The translations under genes were made by a program, and so were the position numbers. Shown in pieces: positions 10,756 through 21,294 of a DNA stretch of 64,000 nucleotides. Under the pieces are notes generated by a model. That model was not told the origin of the DNA. It made no database searches and saw only the letters and a program-made list of their open reading frames with translations. Origin of the DNA: Spongilla lacustris (lineage: Eukaryota; Porifera; Demospongiae; Spongillida; Spongillidae); NCBI GenBank assembly GCA_949361645.1, contig OX442428.1, positions 443,384 to 507,383 on the forward strand, read 5' to 3'. Numbering within the stretch: position 1 is the stretch's first letter; every line of letters starts with the position of its first letter.

Positions 10756-11402
10756 TACTGTCACGCTCCTCACCATTCATCTTGCGACTCGTCTACACAA
10801 CTTTCGTCGACGGCATTTTGAAGAAAACAAATTTAACCAGACACGTCAAGCTTTTGGGAGAACGTGTTCAACCACAAGCAAGGGTTTACTAGTACATGTA
10901 CATGTACACGTTCCAGCCACGATCCCCACTTTTATGTCTTCCGATAAAATCAGTTGTGGGCTATTACTAACAAAACTGTTTGCTAGAGATTGAAATTTGT
11001 GTCAAGCATAACTCCCCTTAGGAAAATAAATCTAACTCGGCAGTAAGTTCCTAACCTATTAGTTCTAGTGCTTCCGCATAACGGCAAACATTACGCTTCA
11101 ATCGTGAGGAAGATACAATGCAATAAACCTCTTATCCGAGCGAATCTTATCTTATCAGATCCGGAAAAAAAGGAGAAACTTTTTTTTAGGTTCGAGTGTG
11201 GGAACGAGAGAGCGTTGTCTCTGTTGTCCGAGCTTTCTAAGCGTCGGCAGTTTTACTACATTGTAGGTACTGGACGGCTGTATCCAAATACGCTCGCTAA
11301 AGTCCAACTCATTCTACGGTACATCGGCAATAGTGGAATTGGGTATTTTGCTAATCGTATTCATCACACTTCAAATCCTACATAGGACCTACTAACGTAG
11401 GT

Positions 11403-12268
11403 CCTGATTAAGCACAATGGCGTTGGAATATAAGGATGCTGCCCATGCATGAAGATCAGTCCTCTGGCAAGGACTACATGTATACTGGTGATATTATTAA
11501 CTGGATGGTGGAATTCTTACTTCTTATTAATAATTCTTACATAAGTATGATCAGAAGCGTCAAAGAAAGCAGCTAACTTAACCCAATCTATATGCCAACA
11601 AAAGAGGACTGTCGTACCGTGCTGAAGAGTCATGTTCAGCGTGACAATATATTGGAATGCTCTAAATTCAACTTGGGTTGTGTATTTGAAGTGCCGCATG
11701 TATTGGGTATACATGACGTATGATTGGTAAGAACTCTAAATTTCTGTAGTATAAGCTTAAATGGAATTAAATGGAACAACGTAAGACTTACATGTGTTAA
11801 AAAGTAGGAGGCTCCGCAAGCAGGAAGGAAGTGAAAACAAGTGCGATTTTACCCGTTCACAGTAGTCGCGACATATCACTGCCCATCGCGACATATCACT
11901 GCCCATTGAGCAAAGTATACTATATTTTAATTTAACAACGTACAATGGTACCAGCCCCGCCCACAACTTGAGGAAGTCTCGCAAATACATGTATCTTCTT
12001 TTTTTTTATTTTTTAAAAGCTTGTACATGTAGATTGTAGGTGATAATCATACGAGGCGAGAGGCAGTGTATTGCGAGAGGCAGCCGGGCGTATTGCGAGA
12101 GGCAGTGTATTGCGAGAGGCAGCATGCATCCAATTCGGTCTGATCAATTGCCATGTAGGTGCATGTGATTCAATTACGTTCTCCTTAGGTTAAAGAGCAA
12201 CAGTTTAATATGATGATGACATTATACTGGGCCCCCCCCACCCCCCCCCCCAAAAATAAAAAACCTAG
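11403..12268. other. Intergenic before gene C, no gene seen
   Basis: No coding region recognised. Holds three to four copies of a short GCGAGAGGCAG repeat (about 12053-12123), a poly-T/A stretch near 11998-12015 and a C-rich run at 12232-12252. Confidence 0.55.
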
Positions 12269-12300
12269 TGACGTCAGCGGTAAAGGGCCCATTCATGTGA
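12269..12300. promoter_or_regulatory. CRE and M-box-like sites upstream of gene C
   Basis: A perfect CRE palindrome TGACGTCA (12269-12276) and an M-box-like TCATGTGA (12293-12300) lie within 85 bp of the proposed start codon of gene C. Genes B and E have comparable E-boxes near their starts. Regulatory role inferred from motif matches. Confidence 0.35.
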
Positions 12301-12352
12301 CACATTTGCTCTCAGCGAGGGGGAGTGGCACTAGCTGAGGAGAAAAAAGAAT

Positions 12353-13764
12353 ATGGTACGTCCTCACTCTAACACGCGTAAGCTTATCTATTCGCTTGGT
12401 TTCTTGCGCGTAGTCGACGAAAAAAGAGCGCCTCTACAAAGTACTCGTCATTGGTGAACCAGGCACAGGGAAAACAAGCATTATCAAACGATATGTTCAC
12501 GACTTCTACTCCACCCAGTACAAGGCAACCGTATCCTCCCTCTCCTCCTCCTCCCTCTCCTCCTCCTCCCTCTCCTCCTCCTCCCTCTCCTTCTCTTTCC
12601 TCTGCCTCCTCTATCCTTTTTAGACTCGCCGTCTCGCGGTAATTTCCTTGACCAAAGCGCGACCGCAGATCGGAGTGGACTTTGCCCTCAAAGTTGTTCA
12701 ATGGGACGACAACACGACAATCCGCTTGCAGATATGGGATATAGCAGGTGAGTGCGTGTGGAGACGTCGCCAAGCTCGGTAACTATTCCTTACACAGGCC
12801 AAGAACAGGCGGGAGCAATGAGTAGGGTGCGTAAAAACTGTATTGTATACTTTATAAGGGGGGAGGGGGGGGGGGAGGGGGAGGGCAGATTTGTTAGGGG
12901 GTTTGGGGATGGAAAGGGGGGAGACCGAAAGGAGGTGGCAGGTCGTTAACGAGGTCTGACGGCATGACTTGTATTACGTGCCGCTTGTGTACCATGCAGT
13001 TACCCTGCCCTGCCCACATAACCGCACAGGTGTACTATCGCGAGGCCGTTGGGGCCTTCGTCGTGTTTGACCTGACCAGAGCACCAACATACAACGCGGC
13101 CGCCCAATGGAAGGCCGATTTGGATCAGAAGGTGTTCCTCCCAAGTGGAGAGAAAATTCCTGTTATTCTATTGGCCAATAAGGTCTGCATGGACTGCACT
13201 ACCCTTCCTGACTCCTCCCCTTCCTAACTCCTCTCCTTCCTGACTCCTCCCCTTCTTGTATCTCTTCCCCCTCTGTCCACTTCCTCCTCCTTCTCCTCAC
13301 TATCCCTACTATGCAATGCTATTAATCTCTCCATTTGGATTAACAGTGTGACCAGGTTGGAGATGGATTTATCAACAGCACGTCCCAATTGAATGAGTAC
13401 TGCAAAGACAAAGGGTTTGTGTCCTGGTTCAAGACCTCAGCCAAAGAGAATATTGGCCTTGATGAGGCCGGAAGAGCCCTAATCACTAAGGTAAACATTG
13501 CTGCAGAGAGGCATGCATGCAATTTGGTGTCAACAGACCCCTGTCCCCCCCTCCCTCCCCCGGCCCCCCTGCATGAGTATTCCAACATCCCTCCCCTTCA
13601 CACTGCTAATTTCTGGAGGATGTACTGCATCCATGCTTCTCTCATAGATCCTTGAGAATGATGACAGATACGAACCATCTGGTAAGAAGGAGGGAGCCAC
13701 AGTGATGCTTGCACCAGGCACCAAAGGTGCAGACTCATCCCAGCCAAGGAGACGTTGCTGTTGA
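12353..13764 (+). CDS. Rab32/38-like small GTPase (gene C)
   Basis: Exons 12353-12355, 12414-12530, 12669-12747, 12798-12826, 13030-13182, 13347-13490, 13648-13764, with the same phases as gene B. G motifs: [12 protein letters not shown] then [23 protein letters not shown]. The tail ends RRRCC then TGA, a normal dual-geranylgeranylation signal. Total about 226 residues, close to vertebrate Rab32. ATG 12353 is directly followed by GTACG, and exon 2 (from 12414, [10 protein letters not shown]) has no ATG before the P-loop, so the start-codon-only exon is repeated here. Switch II is [10 protein letters not shown]; the usual Arg after GQE is Gln. It is the most conventional member of the array and most likely a functional Rab32-type GTPase. 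Confidence 0.92.
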
Positions 13765-14037
13765 AGACATGTCTTTGTGCATCTGTTATCTGTGAAATGT
13801 TCCACCTCTGGTCCTCTCTACTACTGCACACACACACACTCATGCCTTTGTACACACTAATGTGTAGTGCCATTATGAAGAGAAAAAAAAACTTATTTAA
13901 GTCCACAATGGCTGATGTGTGAATGTGTTCTTAAGGGTGTGGGCTATGGGATGAATGACCAACATTGCAATGTGTTGTCACATTTTCCAATAGCTGTTTA
14001 TAAAAACAGCATGAGAATGCTAACCTAACAGGGCTAG

Positions 14038-14127
<90 letters not shown>

Positions 14128-15374
14128 CCGCAAATACACACATGATCCTCATAACACAGCCTATACATGTATACATGTAGTCCAAATCCATAATTTTTAT
14201 AAAGCGGGGCTGGTTAACAGAATGACATTCGTTGTTGGAGCCCACAACGTGAATAACGTGAAGTATGACCATGCTTGACTCAAGTCTCACCTTTCCTATT
14301 TATCATTAACCGATGAATGCGCATTTGTTCGTTAGGTCTATACTGCAACTGTGAGATACTTTACACAGATGGATGCCGATGAATAACTATCAGCGCGTGA
14401 AGGGCGAAGCTAGCTGTCGAGATACATACAAATTGTTTACGAAGCTAGTTCGTTTTATTCAACGAGTGATCATATCATCAAAAATGGCAGTACAAGAGGT
14501 GCCATACCTAGGTATGTAACAGCGTTGGCGGAACTGGTACGGCAGGTCCGGCGGCCTATTTTTACTCAACCACGCCCATTTTCTATCTATTAATTATAAA
14601 ATAGCACCCCGCGGGCCCGAGCACCCGTCCCCCAGTCCAAGAGTAAATAGTACTTCATTTTTAGTATTTAATTTACGCAATTATATGCTATGTTTTGTAA
14701 CTTTTGCGACTTAAAAAAAAGTGCAGGAGCCTTGCTGGGGTTTCCCTGGCACCATGCCCCCTCCGCCGGACACTCCTGGCCAGCTCTGTTAAAAGTGCAC
14801 TTGCCCCCAACCTGTCTACATAGGTAAAAGACACTGTCTTATACTACGTTCATAAGATGACGACACGGCATGGAACAGCTCGGTATGGCATGGTACGGCA
14901 ATCCCGAAATACGGACACCTCGATAAACAGGACACTTTATCTAGGTCCCAAACAACTTACGTTGAAAATGCACTAGCTTACACCTCAATATTCCAGGGCC
15001 GTGGCATCGATAAAAGAACCGGTCCGGCCACAGTGGAAATGGAAAGTCCCGGGGAGGGGCACCCCTCCCACCTCCCACCTCCCACCTCCCACCTCCCACC
15101 TCCCACCTCCCACCTCCCACCTCCCACCTCCCACCTCCCACCCAGCTAAGCTCTCATTGGGGCCTGTGGCTCCAACGCGTTTTTGATACGTAAAAATCTG
15201 GGGGGGGGGCAAAAAAGTTTTTGTCCCAAAAGGGTACCATCACCCTACGCCCTCACACGTAACCACAAATTTGCACAAAGAAACCACTTAGCAATGAATA
15301 TATAATCATCTCTAGTTTGATTAGTAACATGTATAGCCTCGCACGATTGACTATAGCAAGCACCTTGATATTAT
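13765..15374. other. Intergenic C-D, 5' part: repeats, no gene seen
   Basis: Contains a (CA)n array at 14041-14126, about nine copies of the 8-bp unit CACCTCCC at 15063-15141, and unassigned sequence. No exon or RNA gene recognised. Confidence 0.6.
14041..14126. repeat. CA microsatellite
   Basis: About 43 uninterrupted CA units. Confidence 0.98.
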
Positions 15375-15679
15375 ACAAGATATAAAAATTTAATTAAAAT
15401 AAAATTGGTGATGTAGGATTTGTATAGATAGCAATTGAGTAAAAAGTAAGGAAACAAGGAATTACGGATATTATGCATTCATTAAATTATAAATATTACA
15501 GACCTACATTATTTAGCAAATCTACCTGCCTGAAGGTCTGCTAAATGTAGGTATGTAATATTTATAATTTAATGAATGCATAATATCCGTAATTCCTTGT
15601 TTCCTTACTTTTTACTCAATTGCTATCTATACAAATCCTACATCACCAATTTTATTTTAATTAAATTTTTATATCTTGT
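15375..15679. repeat. Foldback (hairpin) element, about 150 bp arms
   Basis: From ACAAGATATAAAAATT to its inverted partner ending ATATCTTGT, the two halves are near-perfect reverse complements about position 15527. Transcribed, it would form a long double-stranded RNA. It could be an independent foldback MITE carried inside the larger repeat. Confidence 0.85.
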
Positions 15680-16419
15680 TTCACTCCTTTTTTTCCCCCG
15701 GCGGGTTCCGACATGTACTTATACATTGCATGCATGAGCACAAACGTAGAAGGAAGGGGAATCTTGGAATACAACCCATTGCATCACATACATCACAGCA
15801 GTATGTACAATAGGACAGTTTGTTCTGCTCACTTGCTATCATCATTAAATCACATCACAATCAAACAATTTCCTTTAAACAGTTAATGTCTCTGAATTGG
15901 CATGTGACTGGAAGATGAGGGGATCCCTAAAGAAAGTAGTAGTGTAGGAAAGGAGGAATTAGTAGTGAAGTCACAAAATATAATGTGAGCTCAAACCATA
16001 ATTGCCCTTCCCATGGCTCCAACCAAAACATCCTAAACTGACATACATGTAGCCCCAACCCGAATCTCCATCACAACTATCCTCACAGGATTCAAAGCCC
16101 TCACCTCTTGACTGAAGGTACTCATACGTTCTTCAAAGCCAGTAGTGAAGGCATCAGGAATAATCGCCATAAATGTCTGTCCTTGATGTGAGTACATGTA
16201 TATGATCAGAGCAAATCGCCATTCACACAAAAGATGCTTACCAGATTGCCTGCCTTTTATTTTGAATACTGATCCTCTTCGTACAATAAACAAGCACGTG
16301 CTTTTGCTTTGCTAAAATTTGAAGTAGTTGGGCTGGCCCGACTAAACTTAAAGGTCGTTCTTTTAATAGGGCTACTAGCTCTCACTTTCAGACGTTCCGC
16401 TCGTCTTTTAGAAGGGAAT

Positions 16420-17075
16420 GAAGAAAGGAGGGAAGGAGGAGGGGAAGAGAGAGGAGGGAAGGGGGTGAAGAGAGGAGGGAAGGAGGAGGGGAAGAGAGAG
16501 GAGGGAAGGGGGTGAAGAGAGGAGGGAAGGGGATAAGGAGAGAGGAGGGAAGGGGATAAGGAGAGAGGAGGGAAGGGATAAGGAGAGAGGAGGGAAGGGG
16601 GAGAGGAGAGAGGAGAGAGGAAGGGGGAGAGAAGAGAGGAGGGAAGGGGGAGAGGAGGAGGGAAGGGGAGAGGAAGGAAGGGGGAAAGGAGAGAGGAGGG
16701 AACTGGGAGAGGAGGGAAGGGGGAGAGGAGGAGGAAGGGGAGAGGAGGGAAGGGGGAGAGGAGAGAGGAGGGAAGGGGGAGAGGAGAGAGGAGGGAAGGG
16801 GGAGAGGAGAGAGGAGGGAAGGGGGAGAGGAGAGAGGAGGGAAGGGGGAGAGGAGAGAGGAGGGAAGGGGGAGAGGAGAGAGGAGGGAAGGGGGAGAGGA
16901 GAGAGGAGGGAAGGGGGAGAGGAGAGAGGAGGGAAGGGGGAGAGGAGAGAGGAGGGAAGGGGGTGAGAAGAGAAGGGGGAGAGGAGAGAAGAGGGAAGGG
17001 GGAGATGAGGGGAGGGGAGAAGAGAATGGAGAGGAAGGGTAGGAGAGAAGAGAAGATGAGACAGGAGGGAAGGGG
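16420..17075. repeat. Polypurine minisatellite in composite repeat copy 2
   Basis: GGGGGAGAGGAGAGAGGAG-type units, about 650 bp with purines only on the plus strand. Positional counterpart of 5376-6240, but with a different unit and length. Confidence 0.95.
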
Positions 17076-18299
17076 AGGGGGATAGCTAGCACAACACTAC
17101 ACCACTTGGCAACATATCCATGAGACATGGCACACACTTTTCAACACACACAGTAACATACACCCACCTATTCAGAGTGGTTCACCCCCATCCTGGTGGG
17201 ACAGTGTTCTGTTTTCCATCACCTTTGCAGCTTGAATGAGCAGCACCTGATTTGCTCTAGTGGGACCACGCAATTGTGGAGGACATTCCCGTTACCATTG
17301 TCGGCATTGAACAAAACTCACTTATAAATGGTCCTACCAACAGGTCATCTTTGACAGCTTGCTTACATGAGGGTGGGGGGCGCAAATATAGTGTTACTTT
17401 CGTTGTATGTTAGGTAGCTCACCTGTATAAGTCACCCATGGCCAATCAATGCCAACTTCTTTGGCCTTAATTGCGACGGCCAGTTGCATGCAGTGGTTTT
17501 CCACCTTCACGCTATCCGCCTTCTTTCTGCCTTCATGCTAGCCTATCGATCCTTCTTACTTTTGCGATCGGCTTAACCCACTTTGTAGCGTTCAATTGTT
17601 CTTTTTTTTTTCACGTGAACGGTCTTTCGGAGCTTCATCGCGCGACTCGTCAGCACAACCACACGTACAACTGTCAGTGTCATAATTTAACTGGCAATAT
17701 TCTTGCACTATTCTTTTCTCTTGGCGATCGACGTGACTGCAGCTGCATACACTCGCCAGAAACACGTGTTCAACCACAAGTTTATTCTGGATCTCCACTT
17801 TATGGTTTCCAAGGGCCGATAAAATCTGTTGTGGGCTATTGCTAACAAAACTAAGTTGCTAAAGATCGAATTTGTGTCAAGCATAACTCCCCTTACGAAA
17901 ATAATAAAACAAATCCGACTCGGCAGTAAGTTTGTAACTTGGTGGTTCTAGTGCTTCCGCATAACGGCTAACATTACGCTTCAATCGTGACAAAGATACA
18001 GCACAATAAACCTCTTATCCGAGTGAATCTTATCTTATCAGATCCGGAAGAAGAAGAAGGAATCGTGTTTTCCCATGTTTTCAGGTTCTAGTGTGGGAAC
18101 GAGTGAGCGTTATCTCTGTTGTCTGAGCTTTCTAAGCGTCGGCAGTTTTACTACATTGTAGATAATCGTTGGCTGTATCCAAATACGCTCGCTAAATTCC
18201 AACTGATTCTACGGTGCATCGGCAATAATGGAATCTGGTGTTTTGCTAATCGTATTCATGACACTTCAAATCCTACATAGGACCTACTAACGTAGGTCC

Positions 18300-18810
18300 C
18301 GATATACTGAAGCTGGATATGAAGCATAACCCTGATTGTTCAAAAGTGAAAGAAAGTTGAAGAAATACATGAGCAACGAATGGAGAAGAACATCTCGCGT
18401 ATACGCACAACAGAACGGCTTGAGCTGGTAATGCTCTACTAGTCGTACTAGACTAGCAACGGGATCATTGCTGAGCGTTCCTCGGGAGAAGTGTAGCACT
18501 CGTGCACATGAGCCGCTGCCTCTCATCAGGAGGCTGCACTGCCTGCAGGGTCAATGCGGCTGCTGCAGTCTTTCTTTTGCACGAATCGGAATCATATAGT
18601 GTCGTCTTATAATTACATCATCAATTTGATTACTTTTTTAAGTACTTGCCACACCTTTCGCAATCATTGCTAACGCAATTAAGAACTCGCGGGTACCAAG
18701 TATTATTGAACTTTAATATTTTAATAAACTAAATGAAGTAGAAATAATAATACATACATAGAATAATATTGACATACAGAATACATAATCAAACGCAGAC
18801 AGGTACGGTT
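18300..18810. other. Intergenic, nothing recognised
   Basis: No exon, RNA gene or tandem array seen. Confidence 0.5.
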
Positions 18811-19277
18811 CTACACTCTACGGAGAATGGCTCTGGCATTTGCTCTAATTAAGCAAATGATTAAGCTGGAGAACAGGTCGAAAGAAGCCTGTGACTTTGG
18901 TAAGGACTTGTGGATTGCAAGCCGAGCAGCAACTTGTGCAAAAGAAGCCTCTTTACCCCAAGCCCCATAGGAATCCACTGCTAGAGGGCCACCCTAGAGC
19001 TGAACACTAGAATAATTAATTAATTAATATGCGTCACTGTCCTCAAAAACAAGGCAATAGTGCCCAGGACCGAGACAGCATTACCTCGCTGTACAGCTAC
19101 AGCAAGGCGCTGAAGTAGATACGAAAAAGACTTCACTTCCCCTGACACCTTATACGAACACGACAAGCAAGATCCTTTAGGAATGAAAGAGTCTGTTTTC
19201 CAAACACACCCGATGTTTCTATGACAATACTTTACATTAACAATTACTATTAATAATATCTTGCAGTCATAGTCCAT
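18811..19277 (-). pseudogene. Decayed reverse-transcriptase-like retroelement C terminus
   Basis: On the minus strand a frame near 19277-19020 contains LLQRLAVAVQRGNAVSVLG. After a frame change another (about 18985-18811) contains VDSYGAWGKEASFAQ, then RANARAIL before TAG at 18811-18813. From memory these segments resemble the C-terminal end of reverse transcriptases of LINE-like elements in marine invertebrates (a YGxWGxEA block, then an R(A/S)NARAIL end). It is frame-broken and truncated, so a relic. A protein search is needed to confirm it. Confidence 0.4.
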
Positions 19278-19995
19278 GCTTTTGCAAAAATTTTTTGCAC
19301 AGTGTGCATTTTTTTTGAGTTGTTACGTTATGCTGCTCTAATGCAACTTACACAGGTAACCTCCAATTTGAAAATCAACACCCACATATTCAAGATTCAA
19401 AATTAGTTTTTTAAATGTTGATGAACGTCATTATGATTAGGATAGGTAAACAATTAGGAGACTAGTGCAAAATTTTATACCTCTAACTTCTAGTAAGTTT
19501 TACAATGAAATATGTGCTTCTTGAATAATTTGATGATTGAAAATTTCCCATACACCCTTTATTTCTAAATCTAAAGTATTATACGGTATCAAAGTACATC
19601 CTCTGTGGACTATAAATACTTTTTTAAAAATTAAGGTTAATTAACTTGGTACCAACGTTTTTATCGATAGCTGGCTGTTGGAGGTGTCTAGCGCTAAGCG
19701 AACACAAAAAGTGCTAATACCTTTGCATACCGTTTGCTTACTAATATCTCACCATTTGGAGCGAAGTGCTTTGCGTATCATGCAGCAGGAGCGTATCCAG
19801 GATTTTAAGGGGGGGGGGGGGGGGGGGGGGGGGGGGGAAGGTCTACTCTACATTTATAAACGGTTACGCGGCTGAATAAGTAAACAAGTGACGAAGGTTA
19901 CCACAAGCCACACCTATTGGTACAGCCCCCGTAGCTTTACTGACCCGTACGTAGTACGTACGGTATTGGCTTAGAACCTACAGGGCTTTTACAAT
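19278..19995. other. Intergenic upstream of gene D
   Basis: AT-rich, with a poly-G run at 19809-19838 preceded by GCGTATCCAGGATTTTAAG, a phrase that often precedes G runs in dispersed invertebrate repeats. No exon seen. The promoter of gene D must lie here, but no E-box like those of genes B, C and E was found. Confidence 0.5.
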
Positions 19996-21260
19996 ATGGT
20001 AATAGTAAGCTAAGCTCTACAATGGGCACCAGTGGCTCCCTTACCACTATTTGCACACGGCACCACAACCCCGGTGCCCCGCCTCCACACACTCATCATG
20101 CCCCCAGGCCCAGGACGAGCTCCATTACAAGATTCTTCTCGTCGGAGATCCGGCCACTGGCAAAACCAACATTGTGAGGAGGTATGTCGAAAACCAGTTC
20201 TCATACGAATACAAAGCTACCGTATCCTGCATCTGTTGAGGGCGTTTGGTGTGTGCTATAAATTTGATGTGTGCTGTAAACATTAAGACTTCTGCCCGTC
20301 CATTTAATTTCTTTGACTTGAAACTAAAGATTGGCGTCGACTTTGCTATCAAGGTCATTCAACTTAACGCCAAAACGACAATACGCCTTCAGCTGTGGGA
20401 CATAGGAGGTAAGGATAGGAGGTGGCTGTGTACCTGTGCTCCAGTTACACCCTTAGTATCTCAGTGCTTGGTGCTCCAGTAACACCCTACCTCAGTGCTT
20501 GGTGCTCCAGTAACACCCTACCTCAGTGCTTGGTGCTCCAGTAACACCCTTATCTCAGTGCTTGGTGCTCCAGTAACACCCTTATCTCAGTACTTGGTGC
20601 TCCAGTAACACCCTTATCTCAGTACTTGGTGCTCCAGTAACACCCTTATCTCAGTACTTGGTGCTCCAGTAACACCTTTATCACAGTACTTGGTGCTCCA
20701 GTAACACCCTTATCTCAGTACTTGGTGCTCCAGTAACACCCTTATCTCAGTACTTGGTGCTCCAGTAACACCTTTATCACAGTACTTGGTGCTCCAGTAA
20801 CACCCTTATCACAGTACTTGGTGCTCCAGTAACACCCTTATCTCAGTACTTGGTGCTCCAGTAACACCCTTATCTCAGTACTTGGTGCTCCAGTAACACC
20901 CTATCTCAGTGCTTGCTGTTTCTTGACCTGAGTGTTTACTAACATTGTGGTCAATGATCTTGATTCCAGTGGCTTGAATTTCATAAACTGTGACATTCAA
21001 ATATATACAATAATTTGATGTATTAATTACAGTTATTTAATACAGTTTTCCTTGATTGCAGGACATTGTGAATAACGTACCACAAAGCAAAAAATAAAAT
21101 AAAAGCATATAGCTAAAAAAAATGGTGTCTCCCAACCCAACCAGTATGTGATAGAAACAGTGGAGTAGCAATTACAAGGCATCAGGTGATACATGTACAG
21201 TAAGAGAAGATGTACATCATTAGACATAGCTCTCTTCACCAGAACTGTTGATACAGACCC

Positions 21261-21294
<34 letters not shown>

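Larger units (their letters stand above)
4676..11402. repeat. Composite repeat, copy 1 (split by the Tigger element at 7073-10755)
   Basis: Matches 15375-18299 in the same order: an AT-rich foldback (4676-4882), an AT-rich block ending in ATATCTTG, a conserved spacer, a long polypurine array (5376-6240), a block with ACTTGGCAAC and CACTTATAAAT, and after the transposon a 3' block (about 10756-11402) ending in a GGACCTAC...GTAGGTCC hairpin. Without the transposon it is about 3 kb. The non-repetitive parts look 80-90 percent alike by eye, more similar than the flanking Rab genes are to each other, so it is probably a mobile or gene-converted unit. No coding function was recognised. Confidence 0.7.
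15375..18299. repeat. Composite repeat, copy 2 (uninterrupted)
   Basis: Second copy of the unit at 4676-11402, without the transposon. Starts with a 305-bp foldback, continues through the AT-rich spacer, a polypurine array (about 16420-17075), the CACTTATAAAT block and the 3' block with GTGCTTCCGCATAACGG, and ends in the same GGACCTAC...GTAGGTCC hairpin (18280-18299). A 105-codon frame in copy 1 (11068-11385) is closed here by TAA at its eighth codon, so that block is unlikely to code. Confidence 0.7.

Noticed and set aside
11068..11385. 105-codon frame in composite repeat copy 1
   Set aside because: It opens with GTG, and copy 2 has a stop at the eighth codon; no motif recognised.
11383..11402. 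Helitron-like 3' hairpin (GGACCTAC...GTAGGTCC)
   Set aside because: No CTRR terminus follows at the expected distance, no TC start or Rep/helicase sequence is seen, and downstream bases differ between copies.
18287..18526. 79-codon minus-strand frame
   Set aside because: Spans the hairpin end of the composite repeat; no motif and no splice context.
21061..21090. Alternative exon 4 of gene D after TTGCAG at 21060
   Set aside because: It would read GHCE then a stop. The exon at 22305-22333 gives GQDHARNLTR with correct length and phase.
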